Below, in pieces: positions 23,830 to 35,649 of a stretch of 64,000 bases of DNA (its first letter is position 1; each line of letters opens with the position of its first letter). The position numbers and the translations under genes are program-made. Source of the stretch: Siphonodentalium dalli (taxonomy: Eukaryota; Mollusca; Scaphopoda; Gadilida; Siphonodentaliidae); the NCBI GenBank assembly GCA_032622095.1, contig CP136064.1, positions 142,245,954 to 142,309,953 on the forward strand, written 5' to 3'. The notes beneath the pieces were generated by a model. It did no database searches. It saw nothing but the letters and a program-made list of their open reading frames with translations, and was not told the DNA's origin.

Positions 23830-26800
23830 TCCCCCTCTTGCTCAGTTGCTCTTTTCCCCTCTCCCCTATTGCTCATTTGCTCCGTTTCCCTCTCCCCTAT
23901 TGCTCACTTGATCTTATTCCCTCTCCTCACTTGCTCACTTGGTCTTTTCCCTCTCCTCACTTGATCACTTGTTCTTTTTCCCTCTCACTTGCTCACTTGC
24001 TCTTTGTCCCTCTCCACTATTGCTCAGTTGCTCCTTTTCCCCTCTCCCCATTTGCTCACATGCTCTTTTTCCCCTCTCCTCACTTGCTCACTTGCTCTTT
24101 TTCCCTCTCCTCACTTGCTTAGTTGCTCTTTCCCCATCTCCCCTATTGCTCACTTGCTCTTTTTCCCCTCTCCTCACTTGCTCAGTTGCTCTTTTTCCCC
24201 TCTCCCGTATTGCTCACTTGCACCCTTTCCCTCTCCTCGTTTGCACACTTGCTCTTTTCTCTCTCCTCACTTGCTCACTTGCTCTTTTACCCTCTCCTCA
24301 CTTTCTCACTTGCTCTTTTTCCCCTCTCCATATTGGTCAGTTGCCCTTTTTTCCCGCTCCCTGTTGCTCAGTTGCTCTTTTCCCTCTCCTCACTTGCTCA
24401 CTTGCTCTTTTTGCCCACTCCCTATTGCTCAGTTGCTCGTTTTCTCTCCCACTCTTGCTCAGTTGCTCTTTTTCCCCTCTCCCATATTGCTCAGTTGCTC
24501 ATTGTCCCCTCTCCCTATTGCCCAATTGCTCTTTTTAGCTCTCCTCACTTGCTCTTTTCCCCTCTCCTCACTTGCTCACTTGCTCTTTCCCCCATCTCCC
24601 TATTGCTCAGTTGCTCTTTTCCCCTATCCCTATTGCTCCGTTGTTCGTTTCCCTCTCCTCACTTGCTCCTTTTCTCTCCCACTCTTGCTCAGTTACTCTT
24701 GCTCAGTTGCTCTTTTCCCTCTTCCCACGTGCTCACTTGCTCTTTTTCCATCTCCTCACTTGCTCACTTTTTCTTTTTCCCTCTCCTCACTTGCTCAGTT
24801 GCTCTTTTTAGCACTCATCACTTGCTCTTTTCCCCTCTCCTCACTTGCTCACTTGCTCTTTCCCCCTCTCCCTATTCCTCAGTTGCTCTTTTCCCCTATC
24901 CATATTGCTCCGTTGCTCTTTTTCCCTCTCCTCACTTGCTCACTTGCTCTTTTTCCCTCTCCTCGCTTGCCCAGTTGCTCTTTTTACCTCTCCCCACTTG
25001 CTCTTTTTCCCTTTCCTCACTTGCTCGCTTGCTCTTTTTCCCTCTCCCTATTGCTCAGTTGCTCTTTTTCTCTCCCACTCTTGCTCACTTGCTCTTTTTC
25101 CGTCACGTCACTTGCTCTTTTTCCCTCTCCTCACTTGCTCACTTGCTCTTTTTCCCTTTCACACTATTGCTCACTTGCTCTTTTTCCCTTTCCTCACTTG
25201 CTCACTCGCTCTTTTTCGATCTCCATATTGCTCAGTTGATCTTTTTCTCTCCCACTCTTGCCCAGTTGATCTTTTTTCCCCTCTCCTCACTTGCTCAGTT
25301 GCCCTTTTCCCCTCTCCCCACTCGCAAACTTGATCTTTTTCCCCTCTCTCACTTGCTCAGTTGCCCTTTTTCCCCTCTCCACTATTGCTAACTTGCTCTT
25401 TTTCCCCTCTCCTCACTTGCTCAGTTGCTCTTTTCCCCTATCCCATATTGCTCACTTGCTCTTTTTCCCTCTCCTCACTTGCGCACTTGCTCTTTTCCCT
25501 CTCCTCACTTGCTCACTTGCTCTTTTCCCTCTCCTCACTTGCTATTTTTCCCCTCTCCCTATTGCTCAGTTGCTCTTTTTTTCTCCAACTCTTGCTCACT
25601 TGCTCTTTTTCCCTCACCTCACATGCTCTTTTTCCCCTCTCCTTACTTGCTCAGTTTCTCTTTTTCCATTTCCTCATTTGCTCACTTGCTTTTCCCTCTC
25701 CCTATTGCTCAGTTGCTCTTTTTCTCACCCACTCTTGCTCATTTGCTCTTTTTCCCTATCCCACTCTTGCTCATTTGCTCTTTTGAACTCTCCTCACTTT
25801 CTCACATGCTATTTTTCCCTCTCCCTATTGCTCAGTTGCTCTTTTTCTCTCCCACTCTTGCTCAGTTGCTCTTTCCCCCTCCCCCCACTTGCTCATTTGC
25901 CCTTTTCCCCTCTCCTCACTTGCTCAGTTACTCTTTTTCCCCTCTCATCACTTGCTCAGTTGCTCTTTTTTGCCCTCTCCCCTATTGCTCACTTGCTCTT
26001 TTTCTCTCTCCTCACTTGCTCACTTGCTCTTTTTCCCTCTCCTCACTAGCTTACTCGCTCTTTTTGCCCTCTCCCAATAGCTCAGTTGCTATTTTTATCT
26101 CCCAATCTTGCTCACTCGCTCTTTCTCCCTCTCCTCACTTGCTCACTCGCTCTTTTTCCATCTCCCTATTGCTCACTTGCTCTTTTTCCTTCTCCCCACT
26201 TGCTCAGTTGCTCTTTTTGTCCTCTCCCTATTGCTCAGTTGCTCTTTTTCTCTCCCACTCTTGCTCACTTGCTCTTTTTCCATCTCATCACTTGCTCACT
26301 TGCTCTTTTTCTCTCTCCTCACTTGCTCACTTGCTCTTTTCCCCTCTCTTCACTTGCTCACTTGCTCTATTTCCCTCCCCTCTTGCTCAGTTGCTCTTTT
26401 TTCTCCCACTCTTACTCAGTTGCTCTTTTTCCCCTCTCCCATATTGCTCACTTGCTCTTTTTCCCTCTCTTCACTTGCTCACTTGCTCTTTTTGCCCTCT
26501 CCCTATAGCTCAGTTGATATTTTCTCTCACATTCTTGCTCAGTTGCTCTTTTCCCCATTTCCCTATTTATCACTTGCTCTTTTTCCCTCTTCTCACTTAC
26601 GCACTTGCTCTTTTTCCCTCTCCTCACTTGCTCTTTTTCCCTCTCCATATTGCTCAGTTGCTCTTTTTCTCTCCCACTCTTGCTCAGTTGCTCTATTTCC
26701 CTCTCATCACTTGCTCACTTGCTCTTTTTCTCTCTCCTCACTTGCTCACTTGCTCTATTTCCCTCCCATCTTGCTCAGTTGCTCTTTTCCCCTCTCCCTT

Positions 26801-26945
26801 ATTGCTCTCTTGCTCGTTTTCCCTCTCCTCATTTGCTAACTTGAACTTTTTCCCTCTCCTCACTTGCTCACTTGCTCGTTTCCCTCTCCTTATTGCTCAG
26901 TTGCTCTGTTTCTCTCCCACCCTTGCTCACTTGCTCTCACAAGAT
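23830..26945 (+). repeat. Pyrimidine-rich minisatellite, about 3.1 kb
   Basis: Roughly one hundred diverged copies of TTGCTCACTTGCTC followed by TTTTTCCCTCTCC. The common period is 31 bp, with variant units CCCTATTGCTCAGTTGCTCT and CTCTCCCACTCTTGCTC. The + strand is almost wholly C and T, with G nearly confined to TTGCTC. Because the unit rarely contains TAA, TAG or TGA and its length is not a multiple of three, frames of 140 to 509 codons are open in all three forward phases. All give the same Cys/Ser/Leu/Phe/Pro-rich text. I read this as non-coding satellite DNA, not as genes. Confidence 0.9.
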
Positions 26946-26949
26946 CGCT

Positions 26950-29600
26950 GCTAAATTGGCGGCTAGAAATGGAAAAGAAATCGATATTTTCACATATTAA
27001 TTTCAACTTTTTGTCATCATATCGGTATGTATGGACGAAACCTTTCATAAACCATCTACTAGTTCAACTTAAAGGTATCAAAACGCATAACATAGCTCGT
27101 ATCCTTCTGGAAAGATGAAAAACCACAATTAATATCGCGATGTGGCATTTCGAAATCCAGTCTCCACTTAGCGCCGATAATGGCCGTAAGCGTAGGTGCG
27201 CCGAATAGTTATATCAGAACAATTACCTGATAACAGATTCTGATTTGCCACGTCACGTTCATAATTATCTGGACCAGCTTCCATTTCTATGTCTGATAAA
27301 TCTAGGTCGCTCACAACGACAAAGTATTCACCACTTCGTGGGAGTAGGGTCCCTCTAATCATAACGTTTCAAACAATTCATTTTCCGGTGTCTAGATTAC
27401 GATTTTAAATATTTGCTAAATATGATATTTGTGCGTCATCTTGAACTAGGAAGGCATATGGCCGATGAGTATACAAGCTTACAGAAGGTCATCTCTATGT
27501 ATGTGTCTCATACCCCATGGGATAACGACATGTACACCTGGCGAACCAGTTAGCTAGTCACTTCTCAATAGATGGTTCGCCAGCTCACAAACTCAGCGAA
27601 CGCATTGGCATACGTGGACAACTTCGACAGTGTTTCGAAGGTTGCTAGCTGTCTCATTCCCTTGGACAGATGTCTATCTGCTAAGGAGAAGACCCTAGTG
27701 TACAGACTACCCACACTTCTTGACCATTATCCGAAGCAAACTGTGTGACGCCCCGCAGTTGTCTCGTCGAATATCTCCCAGCATAGAAGAACAATGCTCG
27801 CGGTGCTAGTTTGTGGACATGCGCCATGATAGTGGGAATGAAATGGGCCATTGTATACACCACCCCGACACCTGGTGCATGTTTAAGATATCGAATGTCA
27901 CGCGTGTCGGTTTTATTTGGTGTGGTAAGATTGTATTTCCACATCCGTTTCGAAGCCTTTCTGATTCAACTACGTACACTTTTGTCTGGATAATAATATG
28001 CTAGCCTCCCTCAAAACAGTCGGATGGACTAAAGGATAATATCTTTATAGCATGAATGTATGCGTGTTTTGTTATGATCTCTCGGGGTTAATGTCAGTAT
28101 GTGGGCGGTATTATTCAAGAAAATGTCAGGAACTGTGGTGCATTTATTTCACTATGTATTTAAAGAACAATTGACAGTCTCGATGGGAATGGCTGTGGAC
28201 GTTGGGGAACGCGACCTTTATGATCATATAGCTTTATATATATAACTTTAGAATATAGTAGTTAATGTCTCATGCAGAAAAATGGTCGCAATGGTGATGT
28301 TACCAAGAAATCACTTGGTGTACCAACGTTTGTTGAATTGAATGTAAGAGCTCATCAACGTAACATTCCTCTGGATGTTCTTCGCGTTGAACATTTCACC
28401 CTTTTGTTGATGGCATTTGTACTTTCTTGAACCATACCATCCAGCGTGAGTATGACATATCAACCAACTATCAAAGGTATCGCCTTTAAGACTACACCCC
28501 AGTCTTGTTGGGGCTTATACAGCAGTAGCCAATGGCATACTCCTGGTCCAGTTGTTTAAGAACGGCTTCCAAACGGATGAGAACATACACTCTTAGCATA
28601 CAAGGAAAGCAAAGGCACACATGAGATCCTGTCTGAATTTAAAACATAACACAATAAGGGGCGGTGCAGTCATGGTCCAATTTCATTTCCACTATCATGA
28701 CACATACCCAGAAACTAGCACCGTGTGTATTGTTATCATCTGCTTTGATCTGTTCGGTGAGACGATTGCTGGACGCCAACAAGCTTGTTCTTATGATCAT
28801 GTTCAATGAGTTTGGGTATATTATGCATTATGGTCTTCTACGCCTTAGCAGAAATGCATCCGTCAAATGTCGGGCTTTCAACATTCGAAGCCATATACAG
28901 AAGTTGTCTGGGTACGTCAGTGCATTAGATGAGTATGTGAATTGACGAACCATATATTGAGAAGTGGCTGTTTGGGAAAATCACCCGGTGTACACGTTGT
29001 TATCCCCATTAGGTCACCAAAGCTGACAATACGCAGATAGATAGGTCCTTCTGAAAGCTAGTATACGCATCGACCGAATACCTTTATAGTGTATCGCACA
29101 AGATGACGCATATACCCCATATATAGCATCTGAATTATACCATAAGCTATACCACGAATGAAGAATTCCAAGCTTTCGAAACAAACACGTGAGCTGGACA
29201 TTCCGATTAGTGGCACCCTTCTACAAAGAATAGTAGTGAACTGTTGTGAGTGAGATAGATTAATCTGACGAAGAGACGGAAACGAGTCTAGATAATGCTG
29301 AATGTGGCAATTCAGAATAAGCTCAGGTACTGTTGTTTTGATTCTTGGAAGTCATAATATGACTATTCGGCGCACCATATACGGTTACGGCCAGTGTGAG
29401 CCCTTAGTGGAGAATGGAATTTGAAATGCCACATCGCGATTGTGGGTTTTCATCCTTCCAAAAGGCTACGACTTACACTGGAACTAATAGATGGCTTAAA
29501 TTATGTACCGTTTCGTTTATACAAATAAATATTATAACAAAAAGTTCAAATTAGTGTGTGTTAATATCGGCTTCTTTTCAATTTCTGCCCGCCAGTTTGG
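26950..29600. repeat. Large diverged inverted repeat, arms about 1.3 kb
   Basis: The left arm (26950 to about 28260) and right arm (about 28290 to 29600) are reverse complements along their length. Anchors: GGCGGCTAGAAAT (26960) with the complement near 29590; CGCGATGTGGCATTTC (about 27137) with GAAATGCCACATCGCGA (about 29425); CACTTCTCAATAGATGGTTCG (27559) with CGAACCATATATTGAGAAGTG (28946); GGTGCTAGTTTGTGGACATG with its mirror near 28710; GCGCCGAATAG with CTATTCGGCGC. The pairs share one centre near 28,270, so this is one structure. Identity by eye is roughly 70 percent, with small indels. No coding signal in either arm. Confidence 0.85.
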
Positions 29601-29774
29601 CCGCCATATTGACTGTGAGTATCACTAAAGTCTTGATAAACCCTAATGAATAATTCATACATATCAACATGTTTTTTATTTCTGGTGGCCATTTTGGCCG
29701 CCATCTTGGATTTGGGTAAATATTCCTCAACTCAGATATAAGAGGAATCCTAGCTCGAGTATCTCCTGCAAATA
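29601..29774. repeat. GGCCATCTTGG-motif segment
   Basis: GGTGGCCATTTTGGCCGCCATCTTGG near 29682-29708 and TTGGCCGCCATATTG near 29598, linked to the repeat that follows. Confidence 0.5.
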
Positions 29775-30387
29775 TATATGCATGGGTGTTGTTATAATAA
29801 CAATAACATTCATTGATTCGAAACATAACATCGCGTTATTAACGGAGATTCGGCTTTGACCTATGATACCGGCATTTCGAAAACGTGATATCGGACAAAA
29901 CTATCCCGCAATGAATGCATATTATGGTCCCCATGTGTTCGCCAATGACTCCTATATATGATAAATGTATAACATGACGCAAAAATTCTAACATTTTCCC
30001 ACAGAGACAAACGAAAGGTGGTAACATGTCAGAAAAATAGCATATTTTCACATTTCGGCGGCCATCTTGGCCGCCATATTGGATTCTGGTGTCGGATTTT
30101 TGGCTAATTTGTAAGGGTTGTATATTAGCATAACGAATCGAGCGGAAAACAAGACCGCATGTGCTATCATCTTTACTATAATGGCGATCAAAGAGACCTG
30201 ATGCATTTAAAAAAAATGGCCGCCATGATGGACGCCATCTTGTCTGGAGTCTCTGCGGCCACTTTTTTTTCTTGTTAACAAGTGAAAATAATTAGAGGAG
30301 ACCTTAAGGAAGAAAATTAGTGGGGTGAAGTTAAGTCCTGGTGGGGGGGGGGGGGGTGCAGAGGTCGACCAATATCTCCTGGACTAT
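29775..30387 (+). repeat. 0.6-kb dispersed repeat E, copy 1
   Basis: Matches 45386-45982 from TATATGCATGGGTGTTGTTA to ATCTCCTGGACTAT with high identity, including the hairpin GGCGGCCATCTTGGCCGCC, AATGGCCGCCATGATGGACG, TGTTAACAA and a G14 tract (30343-30356; G14 at 45938-45951 in the other copy). No open frame of note. Probably a non-autonomous element. Confidence 0.9.
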
Positions 30388-31105
30388 ATCGCTCACATCG
30401 CATCGATGATTCAAGCAGCTATAAACGCACGATTTAGTCGAATTATTTCAAGGGGGTTATTTCGGTCGGGGTGTGATCTCTCTGGGCCGGGGTCATTCTG
30501 TTTTCGGTCATCGTCGATTGCTGCCTGTGATGACAGCCGATAGACACGCTTGGTTATTGGTGAGTGAGTGCATTTTAAAAGTATACATCTTTAAACCAAT
30601 AACGAATACAACTTTATTTTGGTTGCTCTCATCACCGTGTCTCTGTATATGGTATTATATAATATTACCTGTATTGTTAATGTATTATAAGCTTGGTTCC
30701 CGGAGAGATCACAATATCAAAATGTGTATACATGAACCATTATTTCAATGTAGCCGTATACAATCGAGGTAATGATTAAAGTAACATGACATGGTATTAT
30801 GTAAAATTAAATCATAGACTTAGGTTCAAGTTTAAGTGTATATTGTCTCATAAAATCTTCAATAAAGGAATCATGTCAGCCATGCCACTTTAACATTCTA
30901 CCTGCCTTACTTACACCGATTTATGATGTGCGAGTTCACCACTACCCGCAGGTTGGCACCGATGGTGTGGGTACATCTCTATAAACTCAACACGCGGACC
31001 GTCCGATTGTCCATTCTCCCACATTGAGCACACAGTATAGTTGTTGGGTTGGGGTGTATGTGTCTCCTTTGGTGACTAATCAAATACAGGAATGTCGATA
31101 TACAT
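30388..31105. other. No gene seen; may include LINE 3' UTR
   Basis: The part next to 31106 would be the 3' UTR of the minus-strand LINE fragment. No further support. Confidence 0.35.
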
Positions 31106-31566
31106 CTATACAAAACTGCTGGTCATTATTTGTTCATTTATCCTTTTTACGAAACAATAGACATCGTGCAGCACCTGAGATTTATTGTTTTTCATAATTG
31201 AGATGAGTTTATCGTTATTTGGGTGTGTATAATAGTATCGCCGAATAAATTTAACCCTGGCATCGTTGAGACTCTCACATATCAGTAGTGTGTGGTACTC
31301 TCTTCCAATAGACTTTCCACGTAAAGTGCAAGTGTTACTGGTAGGAAAGTTTTTTCCAACTTGACGTTTCAATTGCCAATCGATTATTTCGCGTGCGGAA
31401 TCGCAACAACGATAAAAGCTTCGTCTGTTGGGAGCTTTAGAAGGTATTTTTCTTCTTCTAACTCGTTTTGATCATTCTATAGAATTGGTATAATTTTGTC
31501 AGAGGAATTAATTATGTTTTGCCATTCCTGTATATATTCATCTCTTAGCATCACTTTGCGAAAATA
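31106..31566 (-). pseudogene. Type B LINE ORF2, C-terminus
   Basis: Minus strand from about 31560: RKVMLRDEYIQEWQNIINSS, then KYLLKLPTDEAFI, FRTRNNRLAIETSSWKKL, and after another shift IGREYHTLLICESLNDARVK, RRYYYTHPNNDKL and a final helix ending near 31106. Same block order as the fragment at 14.3 kb. At least three frameshifts; the first cysteine pair of the knuckle is degraded (CTLRG). Confidence 0.8.
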
Positions 31567-31660
31567 TGGCGACTAAACATAAAGAACGGGCATATTATAC
31601 ATACGGTACGTTATTATATTATTATATACATTTTAAAACTGAAACCTAATACCCCATCAG
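31567..31660. other. Short spacer
   Basis: AT-rich sequence between the LINE fragment and the MITE; contains ATTATTATAT-type low complexity. Confidence 0.4.
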
Positions 31661-32053
31661 CTCTTACGCAGGGGCGCCGGAAGAGGGGGGCAGAGGGGGC
31701 AGCTGACCCCCTGCCCTTGACCAAGGGGGGGGGGGCGAGCGGGGGCAGGACTTGCCCTTTTTCTGGAGACAGAAAATGCTTTTTGTGTGTTTAATCTCGT
31801 GTTTTTATAGCAAAATGTAACTTTTTTGGTCCAAATACCACCAATTTCACAAGGAATATTAATTTTTTGTCAATTTTATCACAAAACGGCCATAAAAACC
31901 GACAAATACCATTAAAATAGGGATTTTTGCCACAATGAATTTATGGTTATTTTCCCGAGTTTGCGGAGAAAATGCCCTTTTTTGCGGAAAAGGTGACCTT
32001 TTTGTAGGTTCTGCCCCCTGCCCTTGGATGCTTCCATTGCCCCTGCTCTTACG
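31661..32053. mobile_element. hAT-like MITE with 8-bp target duplication
   Basis: The element 31669-32045 (377 bp) is flanked by CTCTTACG at 31661-31668 and again at 32046-32053. Its ends are inverted: CAGGGGCGCCGGAAG at the left; CTTCCATTGCCCCTG at the right. CAGGGG ends with an 8-bp duplication are typical of hAT elements. No transposase inside, so non-autonomous. Confidence 0.8.
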
Positions 32054-32059
32054 TGTATA

Positions 32060-32640
32060 TATGGTGAACACGGGTTGTACCCTATTACTGTTAAAATTGA
32101 ACAGAGAATTCTGGCTCTATGGGCGAGACTGACAAGTGGAAGTCGAAAACAAAATAAGCTACTTGCTTTTATATTGGTCGCTGTATAGTAAATTCAATAA
32201 TACTGACAGTCGTGTACATTATAATTCGGTATGTATAAAATATTTATTTAATTTATCGAACGCACTGGGTATGAGTGGAGTATGGGGCAGCCGTGCGATC
32301 GTTTCTACGAAATCCTTTAGCACACGCATTAAAAACAAAATCCAGGACATGTAATTAACTGATTGCTGGGCCACTTTAAATTCATCAGAGAAATACGGAC
32401 TTGAAAATGACTTAATAAACCTCGTTGAAATGGACGCATATGCCCTACTACGTTTTAGAACTAGGAACCATCGTTTGGCCATATAAACTGGAGATTGGAC
32501 TGGTTTATCAAAAGACGCGAGAATATGCTCATTTTGCCGTAGCGAGAATATATTAGACCGTGAGCTACCATATGACACCTTTCCCCTATGCGAATTTTTG
32601 CCTACTATGTTTTTTTCCGATAGATGGATGTATTTCACAC
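32060..32640 (+). pseudogene. Type B LINE ORF2, C-terminus
   Basis: Plus strand: VKIEQRILALWARLTSGS (from about 32091), frameshift, then YLFNLSNALGMSGVWG, KSFSTRIKNKIQD, and after stops ALLRFRTRNHRLAI, ARICSFCRS. The order (cellular linker, tryptophan block, FRTRNHRL, CxxC) is that of type B C-termini. It is tail-to-tail with the minus fragment at 31.1-31.6 kb with the MITE between them. Several stops and shifts. Confidence 0.75.
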
Positions 32641-33072
32641 ATTTTTCTGCTTGTTTGCCACTCGGGCGTGTTGGCTTTTTAATTTTATAGCGTTTTTCAA
32701 CAAATTACTGTGAACTTTTGCGATAAAATCCTGATTGGGCGATATGGGAAATATTTCTGTAAAAATCATGCAGTACTAAATCTATATGTATCTTTTCAAA
32801 CCCAGTTGCGTTCGAACTGTATATATATATATAATAAGTGTCTGCATCGATAGCGTTATATGGGCACCTCACTGGCTATTTTTCTTAAAGTGACAGATAT
32901 ATCTGAAAAAGTACAGTGTGTGAACTTACGCATGGATAACGTAGTTAAACTATGAACAATATTGATGTTTCCATGATTTTTCACGAGAACATAGGCCAGG
33001 GCAGTTTTCTATAACATTCCACGAGCACATGGATGCATATAGGCAGTAATAATTGGCATGTTTTTAGGCCAT
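32641..33072. other. No gene seen
   Basis: AT-rich; TA repeat at 32821-32835. Confidence 0.4.
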
Positions 33073-33409
33073 TGATTCTAAGATGGCCGCCAAAATTGAC
33101 TATCTGACCTGATACATTTTAATTCGCAATCACTCAGGGAGTTTATGAGGTTTTAAGTCATGCGATATGTCATTCTATTGACAATTGAGTACTCATTATT
33201 TATGGGTATGATTACATTTCATATATTTAATATGGTCACCAAAATGACCGCCGGAAGTGGATAATATTACGCTTTTTCCTATAAAGAAGGAGTACTTAAT
33301 TATCAATAGAATGACATATCGCATGACGTAATATATCATAAACATCCTGAGTAATTGCGAATTGAAATTTACCTGGTCAGATATTCAATGTTGGCGGCCA
33401 TCTTGGATT
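33073..33409. repeat. Foldback with GGCCATCTTGG ends
   Basis: TTGATTCTAAGATGGCCGCC at the left pairs with GGCGGCCATCTTGGATTC at the right. The arms continue through AATTCGCAATCACTCAGG and CATGCGATATGTCATTCTAT, each mirrored (CTATTGACAATTGAGTACTC with GGAGTACTTAATTATCAATAG). Arms about 130-140 bp, roughly 85 percent matched, with a short centre near 33240. Confidence 0.85.
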
Positions 33410-33474
33410 CAAAAACCGATAACTCTGAAAAGCCTCCATAGCCAGATGGCAAACAACCGGCAAATTGAAGGAAT

Positions 33475-33929
33475 CAGTGAGCTAAATGTGTTCTAGAGTC
33501 GGGGAGCGAGTACACCGTGGAATGCTAAAGGTGAAGGTAACTGAAGAATGACCTTCACCTGATACACGCGACACGTTATTACAGGATGACGTCGGGTTTA
33601 TTTGATTTGTACATAATATATAAATAATTTAAACTGATGAATGAATGGGGGAATGGATTTTTGTGAGCGGGAAATTTATTTAACTAGCTGCTGTAGTTCT
33701 GGGTTTTTTTCAGATCAAATTTGGCTGTGGGATAGCCCTGTCGTACACTTGGGGATTTATTAAAAAAAGTAAACACATGACCTATGATTTTTCTTGCATT
33801 TTCGTGATCAACTGGCGTCAATCTAGCTGGGTAAATATCACTGGTATGGCCTGCAGGCTTTAATTCAGTGAATTTGGCCGAAACGTTAACACTGTCGCCT
33901 ATGGAAAACCATTAAGTTCAGTGATTCCT
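33475..33929 (+). repeat. 455-bp direct repeat, copy 1
   Basis: Matches 34834-35288 at a constant offset of 1359 bp with roughly a dozen differences (about 97 percent by eye). Starts AATCAGTGAGCTAAATG and ends GTTCAGTGATTCCT. Contains the small hairpin AGGTGAAGGT/ACCTTCACCT. No TG...CA ends, so LTR status is unsupported. Confidence 0.9.
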
Positions 33930-34833
33930 ATAAGAAAAAATTGAATTTTACGAAATTTCACGTCTCGCCATGATAAGTTGTTAATTCCATATTTTCTTAT
34001 TTTCAAATGATAATGACCACATTTTGGACAGATTTAATGAAGAAACGCATGGATTCGCCTGTAGATAGTAAAGAAAGTGATAAATCTGTTAATTTTGCAT
34101 GGACATCGGTTACCATTAGGGGGTCACGGGGTCTAAAGCCCCCCTCCCCACAATTTTAAGAAGTGTTAGCCCCCCCCCCCCCCCCGCAATTGGAAAAGGT
34201 GGCAGTTGACCCAATTAAGCTTTTCCGGAACCCAGTAGCCTTATTGGGGGCCGTAACCCCACCCCAAGTCGGGGGGGGGGGGGGGGGTGATGGCATCAAC
34301 ATTAGAGTTACTGTCGTGCAAAACTGTCATGGCAGGTCTGTTAAACAGACAGTATGCCCTGCCATCTGGTAAAATTTCATGCCCGAGGCTGCGTCTGATG
34401 TTGTATCATTATGTTTAGATATTTAAATTGACTTATGGTTTCTTTATATTGCTATTAAAGTATTTTTAATTTTTATTTTCTGTTAATTTTGGTAAATGTT
34501 TATTATAAATTGCCAAATTCTGCATGAAAAGGGTTTAAAATTGGACAAGATATCCCTCTCAAAATGTATATTAACATTTCCTCTTCAATTTAGTAATATT
34601 ATGGTGTATAAGGGCATACTTCAGTTATGCGAGATGCATCAGCTAGTAAAATTGAAAAAAAAATCTAAATTTTTTGGCTTTATTTTGAGGATTGACACTA
34701 ATTTTCAGGATGCCTCGTATTGGAAAAATAAACCACTACTGCTCGATAGAATCGATTTTTTGATTTCAGTAAGGTCTATCTTTTGATAAAATACTATAAG
34801 AAACGCTGTGTTTCACACATATACATATATAAT
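33930..34833. other. Spacer between direct repeats
   Basis: C16 at 34170-34185 and G17 at 34271-34287; a 96-codon frame at 34496-34786 without recognisable motifs. No gag, pol or primer-binding site seen. Confidence 0.5.
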
Positions 34834-35288
34834 CAGGGAGCTAAATGTGTTCTAGAGTCGGGGAGCGAGTACACCGTGGAATGCTAAAGGTGAAGGTAAC
34901 TGAAGAATGACATTCACCTGATACATGCGACACGTTATTAAAGGATGACATCGGGTTTATTTGATTTGTACATAATATCTAAATAATTTAAACTGGTGAA
35001 TGAATGGGGGAATGGATTTTTGTGAGCGGGAAATTTATTTAACTAGCTGCTGTAGTTCTGGGTTTTTTTCAGATCAAATTTGGCTGTGGGATAGCCCTGT
35101 CGTACACTTGGGGATTTATTAAAAAAAGTAAACACATGACCTATGATTTTTCTTGCATTTTCGTGATCAACTGGCATCAATCTAGCTGGGTAAATATCAC
35201 TGGTATGGCGTGCAGACTTCAATTCAGTGAATTTGGCCGAAACGTTAACACTGTCGCCTATGGGAAACCATTTAGTTCAGTGATTCCT
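34834..35288 (+). repeat. 455-bp direct repeat, copy 2
   Basis: Second copy of the repeat at 33475. High identity implies recent duplication. Confidence 0.9.
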
Positions 35289-35649
35289 GAAGGACTGATA
35301 TAGGTCTGCAAAGATATCATAACCACCAGCATGGGGCGGGGTCTACATGCAGCTTAAGCTCTATATATATAGGAAACGAATTCAACACACCTCTGAAATG
35401 TAGGGTGTTTGAAAATTTAAGAATTATAATATTCGCCCCGTTCTCTCGTCACCGACCGTCATTACTTAAGCTGGACCAATTATTGAACAAAATAAAAGAC
35501 CGAAAATAATGCGCAATATCGCCAAACTATAGTGTAAGACATAATAAGTAAATTAAGATACATGTATTTTATATAATAAATAAATATTAATTAACCCCCC
35601 AACCTCACAACTATACTGGTTGTCCCACCCCACAACCATCTCTGGGTGC
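35289..35649. other. No gene seen
   Basis: AT-rich spacer. Confidence 0.4.

Noticed and set aside
23838-26954. Many long forward open frames (up to 509 codons)
   Set aside because: All are readings of one minisatellite in three phases; composition and repetition explain the lack of stops.
33475-35288. LTR retrotransposon
   Set aside because: Direct repeats lack TG...CA ends, and no primer-binding site, polypurine tract, gag or pol is visible in the spacer.
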